Shown one piece after another: positions 1 through 7,531 of a stretch of 64,000 nucleotides of DNA. The position numbers and the translations under genes are program-made. The notes under the pieces were generated by a model. That model did not search any database. It was not told where the DNA came from and worked only from the letters and a program-made list of their open reading frames with translations. The stretch comes from an uncultured Paracoccaceae bacterium (GTDB lineage Bacteria; Pseudomonadota; Alphaproteobacteria; Rhodobacterales; Rhodobacteraceae), in the NCBI GenBank assembly GCA_947503965.1, contig CANNFU010000007.1, positions 1-64,000 of the forward strand, read 5' to 3'. Numbering within the stretch: the stretch's first letter is position 1; each line of letters begins with the position of its first letter.

Positions 1-124
1 ATGCACGACGTCAGGAACAATGCGAAACATCAGCCACAAGCGCCAATGCCGCGCGAGCGGCTTCGTCCATGAGCCCAATTTAACCAATGTTGCGAACTTC
101 ACCAACGTCCGCTTAAGATGAGAT

Positions 125-916
125 TTACACGTACCCAATAAGCAGGTTGGCGATTGAAATGTCATTTAGGGCCGCGAAGCGCGCGGTGCGTTCACCGGGA
201 CGAGGGGGAGAAGCATCCGCGCGCGGGGGCTGGTTCCCTATGATTTCCATCTCCATCCGTTTGAAGTGACTTGGTGACAAGGTTCCAAAAGCGAGGTTGT
301 CAACAGGCGGGGCGTTTTCGGCATCTTGCGCACACGGAGGATGCTGATGTTCCCACTCAAGCCGGATTAGCTTGACCCAATTGAGGCACTCGAACTCCCA
401 ACCCATATCGTGGACTTGAACTATGCCCCATCCATCGGCTCGAAAGTCCTCACGTCCGGGTGGAAAATAAGGGTTTCGCGATCCACGGTGTTGGGTTGGA
501 AAACGTACATAATCCCCTACTCCCACTACAGCCGGTTGCGGCTTTTTCAGTGGTTTTCGCGGCTTTTCCGGGCGGGGATTTTTCAAGCGGGACAAAATCT
601 TCATATTTGATTCTGTGCGAGACCGGATGTCTTTCTCATCTACATTAAGATCCCGTAGTATTTTGATGTCACTCCCGAATTCCAACACGTTGATCGCCTC
701 AGCGTAGGTTTCCGGGTGACGAATGCCACGCTTCTCAAGCTGATCCGCCAGAATAAGCACCGAAAGGGCGCGATGCTCCATCTCCTCTTCCGCCTCTTTG
801 AGCAAAAGGCTCACCAGTTTATCAACAGGCTGTGGCAGTCTTAGAGCAGCGCGAATGAGATCAACAAAATCCGCTGCATCATCATTTGAATAGAGACCAG
901 CACCCCAAGCGCCCAT
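125..916 (-). CDS. DUF4259 domain-containing protein
   Basis: The N-terminus reads MGAWGAGLYSNDDAADFVD, which matches the usual opening of DUF4259 proteins (MGAWG-x-G-x-x-x-N-D-x-A-x-D). The function of this family is unknown. A Met codon lies five codons further upstream, but the family start favours the Met at 916. The first ~100 residues are helical and acidic (DUF4259 part). The remaining ~160 residues carry a basic Lys/Pro-rich linker and a C-terminal part that I do not recognise. It lies alone beyond the rpmE terminator and is probably monocistronic. Confidence is good for the domain and low for any role. Confidence 0.75.
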   Translation of the reverse strand: MGAWGAGLYSNDDAADFVDLIRAALRLPQPVDKLVSLLLKEAEEEMEHRALSVLILADQLEKRGIRHPETYAEAINVLEFGSDIKILRDLNVDEKDIRSRTESNMKILSRLKNPRPEKPRKPLKKPQPAVVGVGDYVRFPTQHRGSRNPYFPPGREDFRADGWGIVQVHDMGWEFECLNWVKLIRLEWEHQHPPCAQDAENAPPVDNLAFGTLSPSHFKRMEMEIIGNQPPRADASPPRPGERTARFAALNDISIANLLIGYV

Positions 917-1091
917 CACGTATCTCCTCATATCATTGCTACGCTATTAGCATGCAGCGTTAATTGATGACACTCGGCAAGAGGGTGAATTGCCAATTTC
1001 GCAGACAACTTGTTTCATAATCAGAAAGCCGACATAGGCGTTGCCGCAGCGAATTGGTGCTACGTCCGCAAAATACACCTCTACCTAAACG

Positions 1092-1121
1092 AAAAACGCC
1101 GTCCTGTTTCGGGCGGCGTTT
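1092..1121 (-). terminator. Rho-independent terminator after rpmE
   Basis: AACGCCG (1095-1101) pairs with CGGCGTT (1114-1120) around a 12-nt loop. Read on the minus strand the stem ends in a run of T. It lies about 35 nt past the rpmE stop and probably ends the whole ffh-to-rpmE transcription unit. Confidence 0.8.
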
Positions 1122-1156
1122 GAGTTTTGACAGGATGAGTAGACCCGATCCCCGCC

Positions 1157-1378
1157 TTAAAAGCCAAGACCTGCGTATTTGTTCTTGAACTTGGACACGC
1201 GGCCGCCGGCATCCATCAGGCGGGTGCCGCCACCGGTCCATGCGGGGTGCACGGATGGGTCGATGTCCAGCGACATCTGGTCGCCTTCCTTGCCCCATGT
1301 GGATTTCATCTGAACCACGGTGCCATCGGTCATCTTGACGTCGATGATGTGATAATCGGGGTGAATATCTTTTTTCAT
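1157..1378 (-). CDS. rpmE: 50S ribosomal protein L31
   Basis: This 73-residue protein is bacterial L31, a small protein of the large ribosomal subunit. It opens with [10 protein letters not shown] and contains the family segment [13 protein letters not shown] followed by the basic end [15 protein letters not shown]. The CxxC pairs of zinc-binding L31 are absent, so this is the zinc-independent (C-minus) form. It lies 11 nt after rplS on the same strand and precedes a strong terminator, so it is the last gene of the ribosomal operon. Confidence 0.96.
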   Translation of the reverse strand: MKKDIHPDYHIIDVKMTDGTVVQMKSTWGKEGDQMSLDIDPSVHPAWTGGGTRLMDAGGRVSKFKNKYAGLGF

Positions 1379-1389
1379 GACGCAGGTCC

Positions 1390-1773
1390 TTATGCTTCGG
1401 CGCCCGTGGGGGCCTTGTAGTTTGCGACTTCTGCGATCCGTGCGGACTTACCGCGACGCGACCGGAGGTAATACAGCTTTGCACGACGCACGCGACCACG
1501 GCGAACCACGGTGATGCTGTCGATATTGGTGGAATGCAGCGGGAACACACGCTCCACACCTTCACCAAAGGAAATCTTGCGCACTGTGAACGACCCGGCG
1601 ATGCCTTTGCCGTTCTTGCGGGCGATGCACACGCCTTCATAGTTCTGCACACGGCTGCGCGTGCCTTCGGTCACTTTGTAACCGACGCGGATGGTGTCAC
1701 CCGCTTTGAAATCGGGGATGTCTTTCCCCAGCGCAGCGACTTGCTCCGCTTCGAGTTGTGCGATCAGGTCCAT
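1390..1773 (-). CDS. rplS: 50S ribosomal protein L19
   Basis: L19 sits at the interface of the 30S and 50S subunits. The protein has 127 residues, close to the family norm, with the conserved stretch [19 protein letters not shown], then [15 protein letters not shown] and [20 protein letters not shown]. An AAAGGAG ribosome-binding site precedes the ATG at 1773. A short hairpin sits just upstream of that site. The gene follows trmD after a 328-nt gap and is followed at once by rpmE. The order rpsP-rimM-trmD-rplS is the classical bacterial operon. Confidence 0.97.
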   Translation of the reverse strand: MDLIAQLEAEQVAALGKDIPDFKAGDTIRVGYKVTEGTRSRVQNYEGVCIARKNGKGIAGSFTVRKISFGEGVERVFPLHSTNIDSITVVRRGRVRRAKLYYLRSRRGKSARIAEVANYKAPTGAEA

Positions 1774-2101
1774 CTGACACGCTCCTTTATCTGGTACGGG
1801 TTGTCCCGTAGCGTTTCTTGCGTGGCCCAGAGCTCTGCGTCGTTATCGGGTCCGCCAGTGCGCCCGCCAGAGATGCGTCATCATTCTTTGTTGTGGTTGT
1901 CCGGCCTGTCTGGTGAGGATCAGATCAACGAAGACCCGCTCAATATCCAGTGGTTCCATAAACCATCACCCGGAATCAGCAGGCTGACCGGGAATGCTGC
2001 CGTATAGGCGGATGTGCCCATGCGATCAAGGGGTTTTCATGTCGGATCAGGACAAGCGCGCAGCGGCAAATGCTGGGCCGGTATTCAGCGTATAAACAGA
2101 G
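1774..2101 (-). other. 328-nt trmD-rplS intergenic region, possible 38-codon ORF
   Basis: No recognisable gene lies here. On the minus strand an ATG at 1959 opens 38 codons (MEPLDIERVFVDLILTRQ at its start) that end at 1843. It has no convincing ribosome-binding site and no known relatives that I can name. The length of the gap is unusual inside this otherwise compact operon, so it may hold an internal promoter or an L19 leader. Confidence 0.3.
1781..1810 (-). promoter_or_regulatory. Hairpin just upstream of the rplS ribosome-binding site
   Basis: TACGGG (1795-1800) and CCCGTA (1805-1810) form a 6-bp stem with a 4-nt loop, a few nucleotides before the AAAGGAG site (1781-1788) of rplS. Ribosomal protein genes are often autoregulated through leader structures, and L19 leaders are described in other phyla. 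A regulatory role here is inference from position only. Confidence 0.35.
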
Positions 2102-2896
2102 TCAGGTTTCTTTGCTCTTATAGATTTCCCAAAGATCGGGACGGCGCGCTTTTGTGATCTGCTCGGCCTGCGCTTTGCGCCACTCCGCTATCTTTGCATG
2201 ATTACCTGAAAGCAGCACTTCGGGGATCGCATGTCCCTGCCACTCAGCCGGTTTTGTATATTGGGGATGCTCCAGCAGCCCGGTCGCAAAGCTCTCCTCG
2301 ACAGCGCTTTCGGCATTGCCCAGAACACCGGGCAACAACCGCACGCTTGCATCGATCATCGCCTGCGCCGCGATCTCACCTCCGGTCAAAACAAAATCAC
2401 CCAGTGATACTTCCTGAATGCCGAAATGTGTGAGCACCCGTTCATCCACCCCTTCGAACCGCCCGCACAGCAGCGTCACGCCATCATGACGGGCCCAGTC
2501 GCGGGCCATCGCCTGATCAAAGCGGCGACCCCGGGGGGACAGATAGACCAGCGGCATCGCGCCCTTTGCGGCACGCCGCGCGTCGGTAATCGCGTTTTCC
2601 AGCACATCCGCCCGCAGGACCATCCCGGCCCCACCGCCCGCAGGTGTGTCATCGACATTGCGGTGCTTGCCGATGCCATAATCCCGCAGATTATAGGTTT
2701 CCAGCCGCCACAGCCCGTCTTGTAATGCCTTGCCTGTCAGGCTTTCGCCCAGCACACCCGGAAAGGCTTGGGGAAACAGCGTGATGATCTGCGCAACCCA
2801 TGACCCCACAAGGGCAGGGGTATCAGTGATAACCTCACGCGGTTGCAGGGTCGGGCGGGCGGTCAGGCGACCGTGGGATTTGGGCGTTTTGGACAT
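2102..2896 (-). CDS. trmD: tRNA (guanine-N1)-methyltransferase TrmD
   Basis: TrmD methylates N1 of G37 in tRNAs and prevents +1 frameshifting. The enzyme is a SPOUT knot methyltransferase that works as a dimer. Visible family motifs are IITLFPQAFPG near residue 37, the tRNA/SAM segment DDTPAGGGAGMVLRADV, the knot strands YLSPRGRRFDQ and LLCGRFEGVDERV, and GDFVLTGGEIAA. The length is 264 residues, slightly above the usual ~250, because of a ~30-residue N-terminal extension (MSKTPKSHGRLTARPTLQPR) before the core. It lies 110 nt after rimM, separated by a large inverted repeat. Confidence 0.96.
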   Translation of the reverse strand: MSKTPKSHGRLTARPTLQPREVITDTPALVGSWVAQIITLFPQAFPGVLGESLTGKALQDGLWRLETYNLRDYGIGKHRNVDDTPAGGGAGMVLRADVLENAITDARRAAKGAMPLVYLSPRGRRFDQAMARDWARHDGVTLLCGRFEGVDERVLTHFGIQEVSLGDFVLTGGEIAAQAMIDASVRLLPGVLGNAESAVEESFATGLLEHPQYTKPAEWQGHAIPEVLLSGNHAKIAEWRKAQAEQITKARRPDLWEIYKSKET

Positions 2897-2936
2897 GTGC
2901 TGCGTCTAGCGATTTCGGACAGCAAAACCAAGACCA

Positions 2937-3006
2937 CCCGTCCCGGGCTTGACCCGGGACCTCCACCTCGGTCCTGTTCGAGGTCCCGGGTCAAGCCCGG
3001 GACGGG
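2937..3006. repeat. Perfect 27-bp inverted repeat between trmD and rimM
   Basis: Positions 2937-2963 and 2980-3006 are exact reverse complements, with a 16-nt loop. Each arm is itself a hairpin, because TCCCGGG and CCCGGGA flank CTTGA. The right arm touches the rimM stop codon at 3007. Short dispersed palindromes with this CCCGGG-TCAAG-CCCGGG core are common in alphaproteobacterial genomes. I infer a REP-like element rather than a terminator, because there is no T run. Confidence 0.85.
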
Positions 3007-3510
3007 TTAGAATAATCCATCAGGCGGATCGGCAATGATGCGTCCGGTTTCAAGGTCAACGGTTGGTACGGCTGCTGCGGTGAATGGCAAAAGGACGGTA
3101 TCCGTTGCACCGGGCACTGCGATTTCCAATAAATCCCCCGCCCCGTGATCCATCACGTTGCGCACGGTGCCCAGCGTTGCGCCACCCGTGTCGAGCACGG
3201 AAAGCCCAATCAAATCGGCATAATAGTATTCATCGTCCGACAGGGGCGGCATCACGGCCCGGTCGGCATAAAGCGCGGTGTTGCGCAGTGCATCCGCGTC
3301 TTCCTTGGTCACAACCCCGTCGATCCGGGCCGAAAACCCGTTCTTGAGCTGCCCGGTCAGGACCACCTGCGCAAAGGCGCGGCCATCTTCAGTATAAAGC
3401 GGAGTGTAGTCGGCAATTGCCGCCGGATCCGCGCAAAACGATTTCAGGCGCACCTCGCCATGCACCCCAAAGGACCCACCCAAGCTGCCAACGATCACAC
3501 GGTCATTCAT
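3007..3510 (-). CDS. rimM: Ribosome maturation factor RimM
   Basis: RimM binds S19 and assists assembly of the 30S head domain. The 167 residues show the N-terminal RimM barrel ([19 protein letters not shown]) and a C-terminal PRC-barrel-like part ([20 protein letters not shown] and [19 protein letters not shown]). Length and order fit the family. Its ATG overlaps the stop of a 48-codon ORF upstream in an ATGA junction, so its translation is probably coupled to that ORF. Confidence 0.95.
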   Translation of the reverse strand: MNDRVIVGSLGGSFGVHGEVRLKSFCADPAAIADYTPLYTEDGRAFAQVVLTGQLKNGFSARIDGVVTKEDADALRNTALYADRAVMPPLSDDEYYYADLIGLSVLDTGGATLGTVRNVMDHGAGDLLEIAVPGATDTVLLPFTAAAVPTVDLETGRIIADPPDGLF

Positions 3511-3653
3511 TCACGCTCCATTCCCACGCAGACATCCATGATCCACAGGCTGCCGATGGCTTCACATGCTTCACGCGCATTGCTGCGTTCAAACAGCATG
3601 CCCGCCACAAAGGCGAACATCACAAGGATGATCGTGCGCAGCAAGCGAAACAT
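3507..3653 (-). CDS. Small 48-residue membrane protein coupled to rimM
   Basis: I do not recognise this protein. It starts [20 protein letters not shown], a single hydrophobic segment after a basic end, and continues with a soluble tail ([14 protein letters not shown], then [14 protein letters not shown]) that holds two cysteines. The topology predicts a single-pass inner-membrane or exported peptide. Its TGA overlaps the rimM ATG in an ATGA junction, which supports real translation. The ribosome-binding site is weak. It lies inside the rpsP-rimM interval, after a strong hairpin. Confidence 0.6.
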   Translation of the reverse strand: MFRLLRTIILVMFAFVAGMLFERSNAREACEAIGSLWIMDVCVGMERE

Positions 3654-3676
3654 ATCGACGCCTGTGAAAGGGAAGG

Positions 3677-3704
3677 TGCTGCCCGGTCATGTGACCGGGC
3701 AGCA
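3677..3704. other. Strong hairpin between rpsP and the 48-codon ORF
   Basis: Positions 3677-3689 and 3692-3704 are perfect 13-nt reverse complements (TGCTGCCCGGTCA and its complement) separated by 2 nt. On the minus strand only a weakly T-rich stretch follows. It could attenuate transcription or protect the rpsP 3' end, letting S16 be made in excess over RimM and TrmD. Confidence 0.7.
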
Positions 3705-3712
3705 TAGGGGGC

Positions 3713-4117
3713 TTACTCTTCAGCCGCAGCTTCTTCTGCGGGCGCTTCTTCAGCCGGTGCATTGGCAGCTTCTTCAGCAGCTTTCGCCTTTTCGGCCTTC
3801 TCCTCGGCACGCGCCTGAGCAGCCTTGCCTGGTGTACCCTTCTTGGGGTTGCTGCGGTCCTTCTTGGGCATCTCGCCTGCGGCTTCCAGCATACGGGCGA
3901 CACGGTCGGTCGGCTGTGCGCCTTCGCCCAACCAGTACTTCACGCGCTCAATATTCATTTTCACGCGCTCTTCGCTGTCCTTGGGCAGCATTGGGTTATA
4001 GGTGCCCAGCTTTTCGATGAAGCGGCCATCGCGCGGCATTCGGCTGTCTGCAGCCACAATCGCATAAAATGGACGTTTCTTTGAGCCGCCACGGGCCAGT
4101 CTGATCTTCATTGCCAT
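3713..4117 (-). CDS. rpsP: 30S ribosomal protein S16
   Basis: S16 is a primary assembly protein of the 30S subunit. The core [20 protein letters not shown], followed by [19 protein letters not shown], is diagnostic, and an AAAGGAG site precedes the start. The protein has 134 residues, compared with about 80-90 in many bacteria. The excess is a C-terminal low-complexity tail rich in Ala, Glu and Lys ([20 protein letters not shown] and onward), a common feature of alphaproteobacterial S16. It follows the chorismate mutase gene in the same direction. Confidence 0.97.
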   Translation of the reverse strand: MAMKIRLARGGSKKRPFYAIVAADSRMPRDGRFIEKLGTYNPMLPKDSEERVKMNIERVKYWLGEGAQPTDRVARMLEAAGEMPKKDRSNPKKGTPGKAAQARAEEKAEKAKAAEEAANAPAEEAPAEEAAAEE

Positions 4118-4142
4118 CTGGTTTTCTCCTTTAAGATGGGGT

Positions 4143-4160
4143 TGAGGGGGGGCCCCCTCA
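4143..4160. other. GC-rich palindrome at the chorismate mutase stop
   Basis: TGAGGGGG (4143-4150) is complementary to CCCCCTCA (4153-4160), which includes the TGA stop of the chorismate mutase gene. It lies just before the rpsP ribosome-binding site. It may modulate read-through from the upstream genes to rpsP. No T run is present. Confidence 0.5.
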
Positions 4161-4454
4161 GGATTGGTGTTGTTTGTGGTGTTGAATGACTTCCTGAATG
4201 ATGAAGTTCAGGAATTTCTTGGCAAATTCCGGGTCAAGATCGGCCCGGTCTGCAAGATCGGTGAGCCGCGCGATCTGGGCTTCTTCACGCGCGGGGTCGG
4301 AGGGGGGCAGGTCATGTTCGGCTTTCAGCCGACCCACGGCCTGCGTATGCTTGAACCGCTCGCCCAGCGTATAGACGAGGATGGCATCAAGCCGGTCGAT
4401 GCTTTCGCGATGACCCTTGAGGATCTCCGCGGCACGGGTGACGGCATCAGTCAT
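4158..4454 (-). CDS. Chorismate mutase, AroQ type
   Basis: This 98-residue all-helical protein is a monofunctional AroQ chorismate mutase, which converts chorismate to prephenate for phenylalanine and tyrosine synthesis. The family pattern is visible: [20 protein letters not shown] in helix 1, then [20 protein letters not shown], which carries the Arg, Lys, Arg and Glu positions that line the active site. The ATG at 4454 is preferred because AAAGGAG sits 6 nt upstream. An ATG at 4460 is too close to that site. It overlaps the end of the first GNAT gene by 8 nt. Confidence 0.9.
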   Translation of the reverse strand: MTDAVTRAAEILKGHRESIDRLDAILVYTLGERFKHTQAVGRLKAEHDLPPSDPAREEAQIARLTDLADRADLDPEFAKKFLNFIIQEVIQHHKQHQS

Positions 4455-5010
4455 GGCCATCTCCTTTGTTATTGTAATGATAAACCGCAACATGCGCGCC
4501 AAGCGGGTGGGTTCCGGCCTTGAAACCGCCCAGCTTTTCGGCAACCCGGACGGAGGCATCATTGCCATCGGCGATGTAGCTGACGAAACCGGTTCCATAG
4601 ATCGCGCGACACATCGGCAGCAGAGCTGCGGCGGCTTCGGTCGCAATGCCGCGCCCTTCGGCCTCTTCGGTCAATAACCAGCCTAGCTCAGGGTCCGGGT
4701 CGCCAAACTCATGACCCAAAAGAACAAGCCCCAGCACGCCACCTTGCTTGTCGCAGATCGTCAGCGCGCCGTGGCCGCGCAAAACCCAGCCAGCCACCAG
4801 CTGGTTGAAATCCAGCCAGGCATCCTCGGGCGACATCGGCCCGCCAATATGAATGGCGCGCGCGCTGGTAAAGATCGACTCCAGTGTGGCCCAATCGCTG
4901 ATACGCGGCAGACGCAGCACCAGCCGCGCGGTCTCGATCACCGGCACGGTGGCGGTAATGGCGGCAACCTGTGCGGCACCTTTCGCAGGCATGTTGGTCC
5001 ACGGGGTCAT
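4447..5010 (-). CDS. GNAT family acetyltransferase, array copy 1
   Basis: This 187-residue protein has the RimJ/RimL-type GNAT fold, which transfers acetyl from acetyl-CoA to an amine. The opening strand is ETARLVLRLPRISDW, the acetyl-CoA motif A is EGRGIATEAAAAL and the end strand region is YIADGNDASVRVAEKLGG. It has an N-terminal extension of about 24 residues that the other copies lack. Its ATG overlaps the stop of copy 2 by 4 nt and its 3' end overlaps the chorismate mutase start. The substrate is unknown. Confidence 0.9.
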   Translation of the reverse strand: MTPWTNMPAKGAAQVAAITATVPVIETARLVLRLPRISDWATLESIFTSARAIHIGGPMSPEDAWLDFNQLVAGWVLRGHGALTICDKQGGVLGLVLLGHEFGDPDPELGWLLTEEAEGRGIATEAAAALLPMCRAIYGTGFVSYIADGNDASVRVAEKLGGFKAGTHPLGAHVAVYHYNNKGDGHD

Positions 5011-5513
5011 GCGGCACCCCGCATGTGGCGAAAAACGAAAGTATCGTCACCATCGCCATAGGCTTTTGCAGCATGTGGGTCACGCACACCGCCCAGCTTT
5101 TCCGCCACACGGATCGAAGCCGCATTTTCCACATGCACATAGCTGACGATTGAGGCCAAATCGGTGGTCGCAAATGTATGGTCCAGCATGGCGCGCCCAC
5201 CTTCGGTCGCCAGACCCAGCCCGTCGAACCCGTCAAAAACGAACCAACCACATTCCGGCTCTGGAAAATGCGGTGGATGAACCAGACCGACGCCGCCTGC
5301 CAGTTTGCCGTCATAGACCATCGCCAAGGTACCAAAGCCGTAAAGCGGCCATGTCGCGACATCATTCGTGAACCAGGTCCACGCCGCATCACGATCAAAG
5401 GGCCCCCCCATATAGCAGGCGCGTTCGGAGGCCAGGAAAGCCGCATAGGTATCAAAATCGCTCCGGGCATACGGGCGCAGCGTCAGCCGTTCGGTCTGCA
5501 ATGTCGGGATCAT
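5007..5513 (-). CDS. GNAT family acetyltransferase, array copy 2
   Basis: This 168-residue GNAT protein starts MIPTLQTERLTLRPYARSDF. The core has CYMGGPFDRDAAW and ends with SYVHVENAASIRVAEKLGG. Its acetyl-CoA motif reads FDGLGLATEGGRAM, where the usual Arg/Lys of motif A is Leu and the following EAA is EGG, so cofactor binding may differ from its neighbours. The start at 5513 gives an ATGA overlap with copy 3 and matches the other copies. An in-frame Met ten codons upstream is less likely. Confidence 0.9.
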   Translation of the reverse strand: MIPTLQTERLTLRPYARSDFDTYAAFLASERACYMGGPFDRDAAWTWFTNDVATWPLYGFGTLAMVYDGKLAGGVGLVHPPHFPEPECGWFVFDGFDGLGLATEGGRAMLDHTFATTDLASIVSYVHVENAASIRVAEKLGGVRDPHAAKAYGDGDDTFVFRHMRGAA

Positions 5514-6022
5514 GTGCGCGCCTCCGGTGCAGGATGCCGCCACAGATGCAGATTGCCGTAAACGGCGTGCTGAAACAGTGGGCCGTCCACGCAGCTCAGC
5601 CGTTTTGCGAGCGCAACGGAACGGGTGTTTACCGGGTCAATCGCGCTGATCAGCGTGGTCCAGCCCAGCGTGTCATAGGCATAGGTCCGAGCAGCCATTG
5701 CGGCCTCAAACGCAACACCGCGCCCTTCAGCCGCGTCAAACAACGACCAGGCCAGTTCCGGTTCCGGCCAGCCATCAGGATAATAAAGCCCTACGATGCC
5801 CAACGGTTCATCCGTCTTGGCGTCAGCCACCATCCAGCGGCCATATCCGCGCAAATGCCAGTGCCCCAGGATTGCAGCCAATTTTTGAAACGCATCGCTG
5901 CGCGGGAACGGCCCGCCCAGATGAACCGTCCGCGGCGAGGCGCAAAATGCGGCATAGGCGTCAAAATCGTCCCAGCGGGGTGCACGCAGGATCAGACGCT
6001 CGGTGTGCAAGCTCGGGATCAT
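5510..6022 (-). CDS. GNAT family acetyltransferase, array copy 3
   Basis: This 170-residue RimJ/RimL-like GNAT protein starts MIPSLHTERLILRAPRWDDF. Motif A is EGRGVAFEAAMAARTYAYD. The C-terminal part, SAIDPVNTRSVALAKRLSCV, departs from the AEKLG pattern of most copies, and the last residues (FQHAVYGNLHLWRHP) differ too, which suggests a distinct substrate. The first 13 residues differ from copy 4 at one position. Both junctions are 4-nt ATGA overlaps. Confidence 0.9.
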   Translation of the reverse strand: MIPSLHTERLILRAPRWDDFDAYAAFCASPRTVHLGGPFPRSDAFQKLAAILGHWHLRGYGRWMVADAKTDEPLGIVGLYYPDGWPEPELAWSLFDAAEGRGVAFEAAMAARTYAYDTLGWTTLISAIDPVNTRSVALAKRLSCVDGPLFQHAVYGNLHLWRHPAPEART

Positions 6023-6519
6023 GCGGCCACCTTTGGGTGACGGTAAGTCACCGCAAGAGCGTCATGGGCTGGCGGATGACGATCATCACGGATTGCGCCC
6101 AGCTTCTCGGCCAACCTGATCGACGGCACGTTGTCGCGGTCAATATAGCTGACAATGCCGCTGTCTGGATCATACGCCCAGCCCCAGCCCAGTGCGGCGG
6201 TCGCGGCCTCATAGGCAAAGCCACGTCCTGCGGAACCGTCAAACAGGGACCAGCCGATTTCTCGTTCGGCCTGATGGGGTGGATGGTGCAGGCCGCAGAC
6301 ACCGACGGCTGCGCCTGCATGTTCAATCATCCACCAGCCAAAGCCGTGCAGCTGCCAATGGCCCACATCTGCTGCAAAAAGCGCCCATGCCGCTTTCTCG
6401 GAAAGTGGCCCGCCGATATGCGCTGTGCGATCAGACTTGTAAAACGCGGCATAAGCATCGAAATCACTGCGCTGATAAGGGCGCAGGATCAGCCGTTCGG
6501 TGTGTAAGATCGGGATCAT
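6019..6519 (-). CDS. GNAT family acetyltransferase, array copy 4
   Basis: This 166-residue GNAT protein starts MIPILHTERLILRPYQRSDF. It shows the shared segment AHIGGPLSEKAAWALF, then HWQLHGFGWWMIEH, motif A AGRGFAYEAATAALGW and SYIDRDNVPSIRLAEKLGAI. The family acetylates protein N-termini, side-chain amines or small amines. The sequence does not say which applies here. Overlaps of 4 nt on both sides place it in the middle of the array. Confidence 0.9.
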   Translation of the reverse strand: MIPILHTERLILRPYQRSDFDAYAAFYKSDRTAHIGGPLSEKAAWALFAADVGHWQLHGFGWWMIEHAGAAVGVCGLHHPPHQAEREIGWSLFDGSAGRGFAYEAATAALGWGWAYDPDSGIVSYIDRDNVPSIRLAEKLGAIRDDRHPPAHDALAVTYRHPKVAA

Positions 6520-7022
6520 GCGGCCGCCCTCGCATGCCGATAGACCAACGCGTCGGGCGCAGGGCCGTCCGCATCCGGGTCCAACGCAGCGCCCAGCTTT
6601 TCGGCCAGCCGGATGGATCGGGCGTTGTCGGGCCAGACATAGCTGACCGCAGTATCCCAGCCCAGCACATCAAAGGCATGTCGCAAGCTGGCGCGCGCGG
6701 CCTCGGTGGCAAAGCCTTTACCCTCGGCCTTCGCAGACAGCATCATCCACCCGATCTCATTCTCGGGCCAATGGGGCGGGGTCCATGGGCCGACCAGCCC
6801 GATGATCGTGTCGTCATCGTGCAGGGTCACGGCCCACATGCCGATGCCATATATCTCCCAATGCCCCAGTTCGGCGGCCCAGCTTTTCCAAGTTGGCCCC
6901 AGATCACCACTGCTAGAGAAGAAACCAGCGCGGTCGGTCATCATGAAGTCACGATAAACCGGCCAGTCATCACGGTTTGGGCGGCGCAGGTTGAGGCGTT
7001 CGGTTTGCAGCGTCATGCTCAT
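6516..7022 (-). CDS. GNAT family acetyltransferase, array copy 5
   Basis: This 168-residue GNAT protein starts MSMTLQTERLNLRRPNRDDW. Motif A is EGKGFATEAARASLRHAFD and the last motif is SYVWPDNARSIRLAEKLGAA. The segment after strand 2 reads FFSSSGDLGPTWKSWAAELG, whereas most of the other copies have GGP at this point, so the acceptor pocket probably differs. The spacing Trp-Pro-x-Asn-Glu-Ile-Gly-Trp follows the array consensus. ATGA overlaps bind it to copies 4 and 6. Confidence 0.9.
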   Translation of the reverse strand: MSMTLQTERLNLRRPNRDDWPVYRDFMMTDRAGFFSSSGDLGPTWKSWAAELGHWEIYGIGMWAVTLHDDDTIIGLVGPWTPPHWPENEIGWMMLSAKAEGKGFATEAARASLRHAFDVLGWDTAVSYVWPDNARSIRLAEKLGAALDPDADGPAPDALVYRHARAAA

Positions 7023-7531
7023 GCTGTCGCCCCGTCATAGCGGTAGACAAGATCATAACCACCGTCAGGTGTAAGCGCGTCAGGATCGACGACCCCGCCA
7101 AGCCGCCTGGCCACCGCAATAGAGGCCGCGTTTTCCGGGTCAATATACGACACCGCAGTCGCCAGACCCAGCGTATCCCAGGCCCATGGCATTAGGGTTT
7201 GCATCGCTTCGGTGATGTAGCCCTGACCTTCGTACTCAGGCTTCCAAAGGGTCCACGCAAATTCAGGCTCCGGCCAGTTTGTCGGGTACCACGGCCCGAC
7301 AAAGCCAAGCGGTGTTCCGTCTTTCCGGCATGCCGTAAAGGCTGAATATCCGCGTAATATCCAAAGGCCGGTGATATTTCCAAAGGCCCAATGCGCGCGT
7401 CGTGCGTCGATATGCGGGCCACCGATATAGCGGGTGCGGTCACTGGCGCAGAATGCCAGAAACGCGGGCATGTCATCCAGATGCGGCACGCGCAGCGTCA
7501 GTCGCTCTGTGGTCAGCGTCGGAAAGCTCAT
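7019..7531 (-). CDS. GNAT family acetyltransferase, array copy 6
   Basis: This 170-residue GNAT protein starts MSFPTLTTERLTLRVPHLDD. It retains YIGGPHIDARRAHWAFGNI, the consensus NWPEPEFAWTLW, motif A EGQGYITEAMQTLMPWAWD and SYIDPENAASIAVARRLGGV. Motif A carries Ile where most copies have Ala, a conservative change. It is coupled to copies 5 and 7 by 4-nt overlaps. The substrate cannot be read from the sequence. Confidence 0.9.
   Translation of the reverse strand: MSFPTLTTERLTLRVPHLDDMPAFLAFCASDRTRYIGGPHIDARRAHWAFGNITGLWILRGYSAFTACRKDGTPLGFVGPWYPTNWPEPEFAWTLWKPEYEGQGYITEAMQTLMPWAWDTLGLATAVSYIDPENAASIAVARRLGGVVDPDALTPDGGYDLVYRYDGATA

Noticed and set aside
1-124. A 19-codon minus-strand frame at the left edge
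   Set aside because: It is too short, lacks a ribosome-binding site and shows no feature beyond chance.
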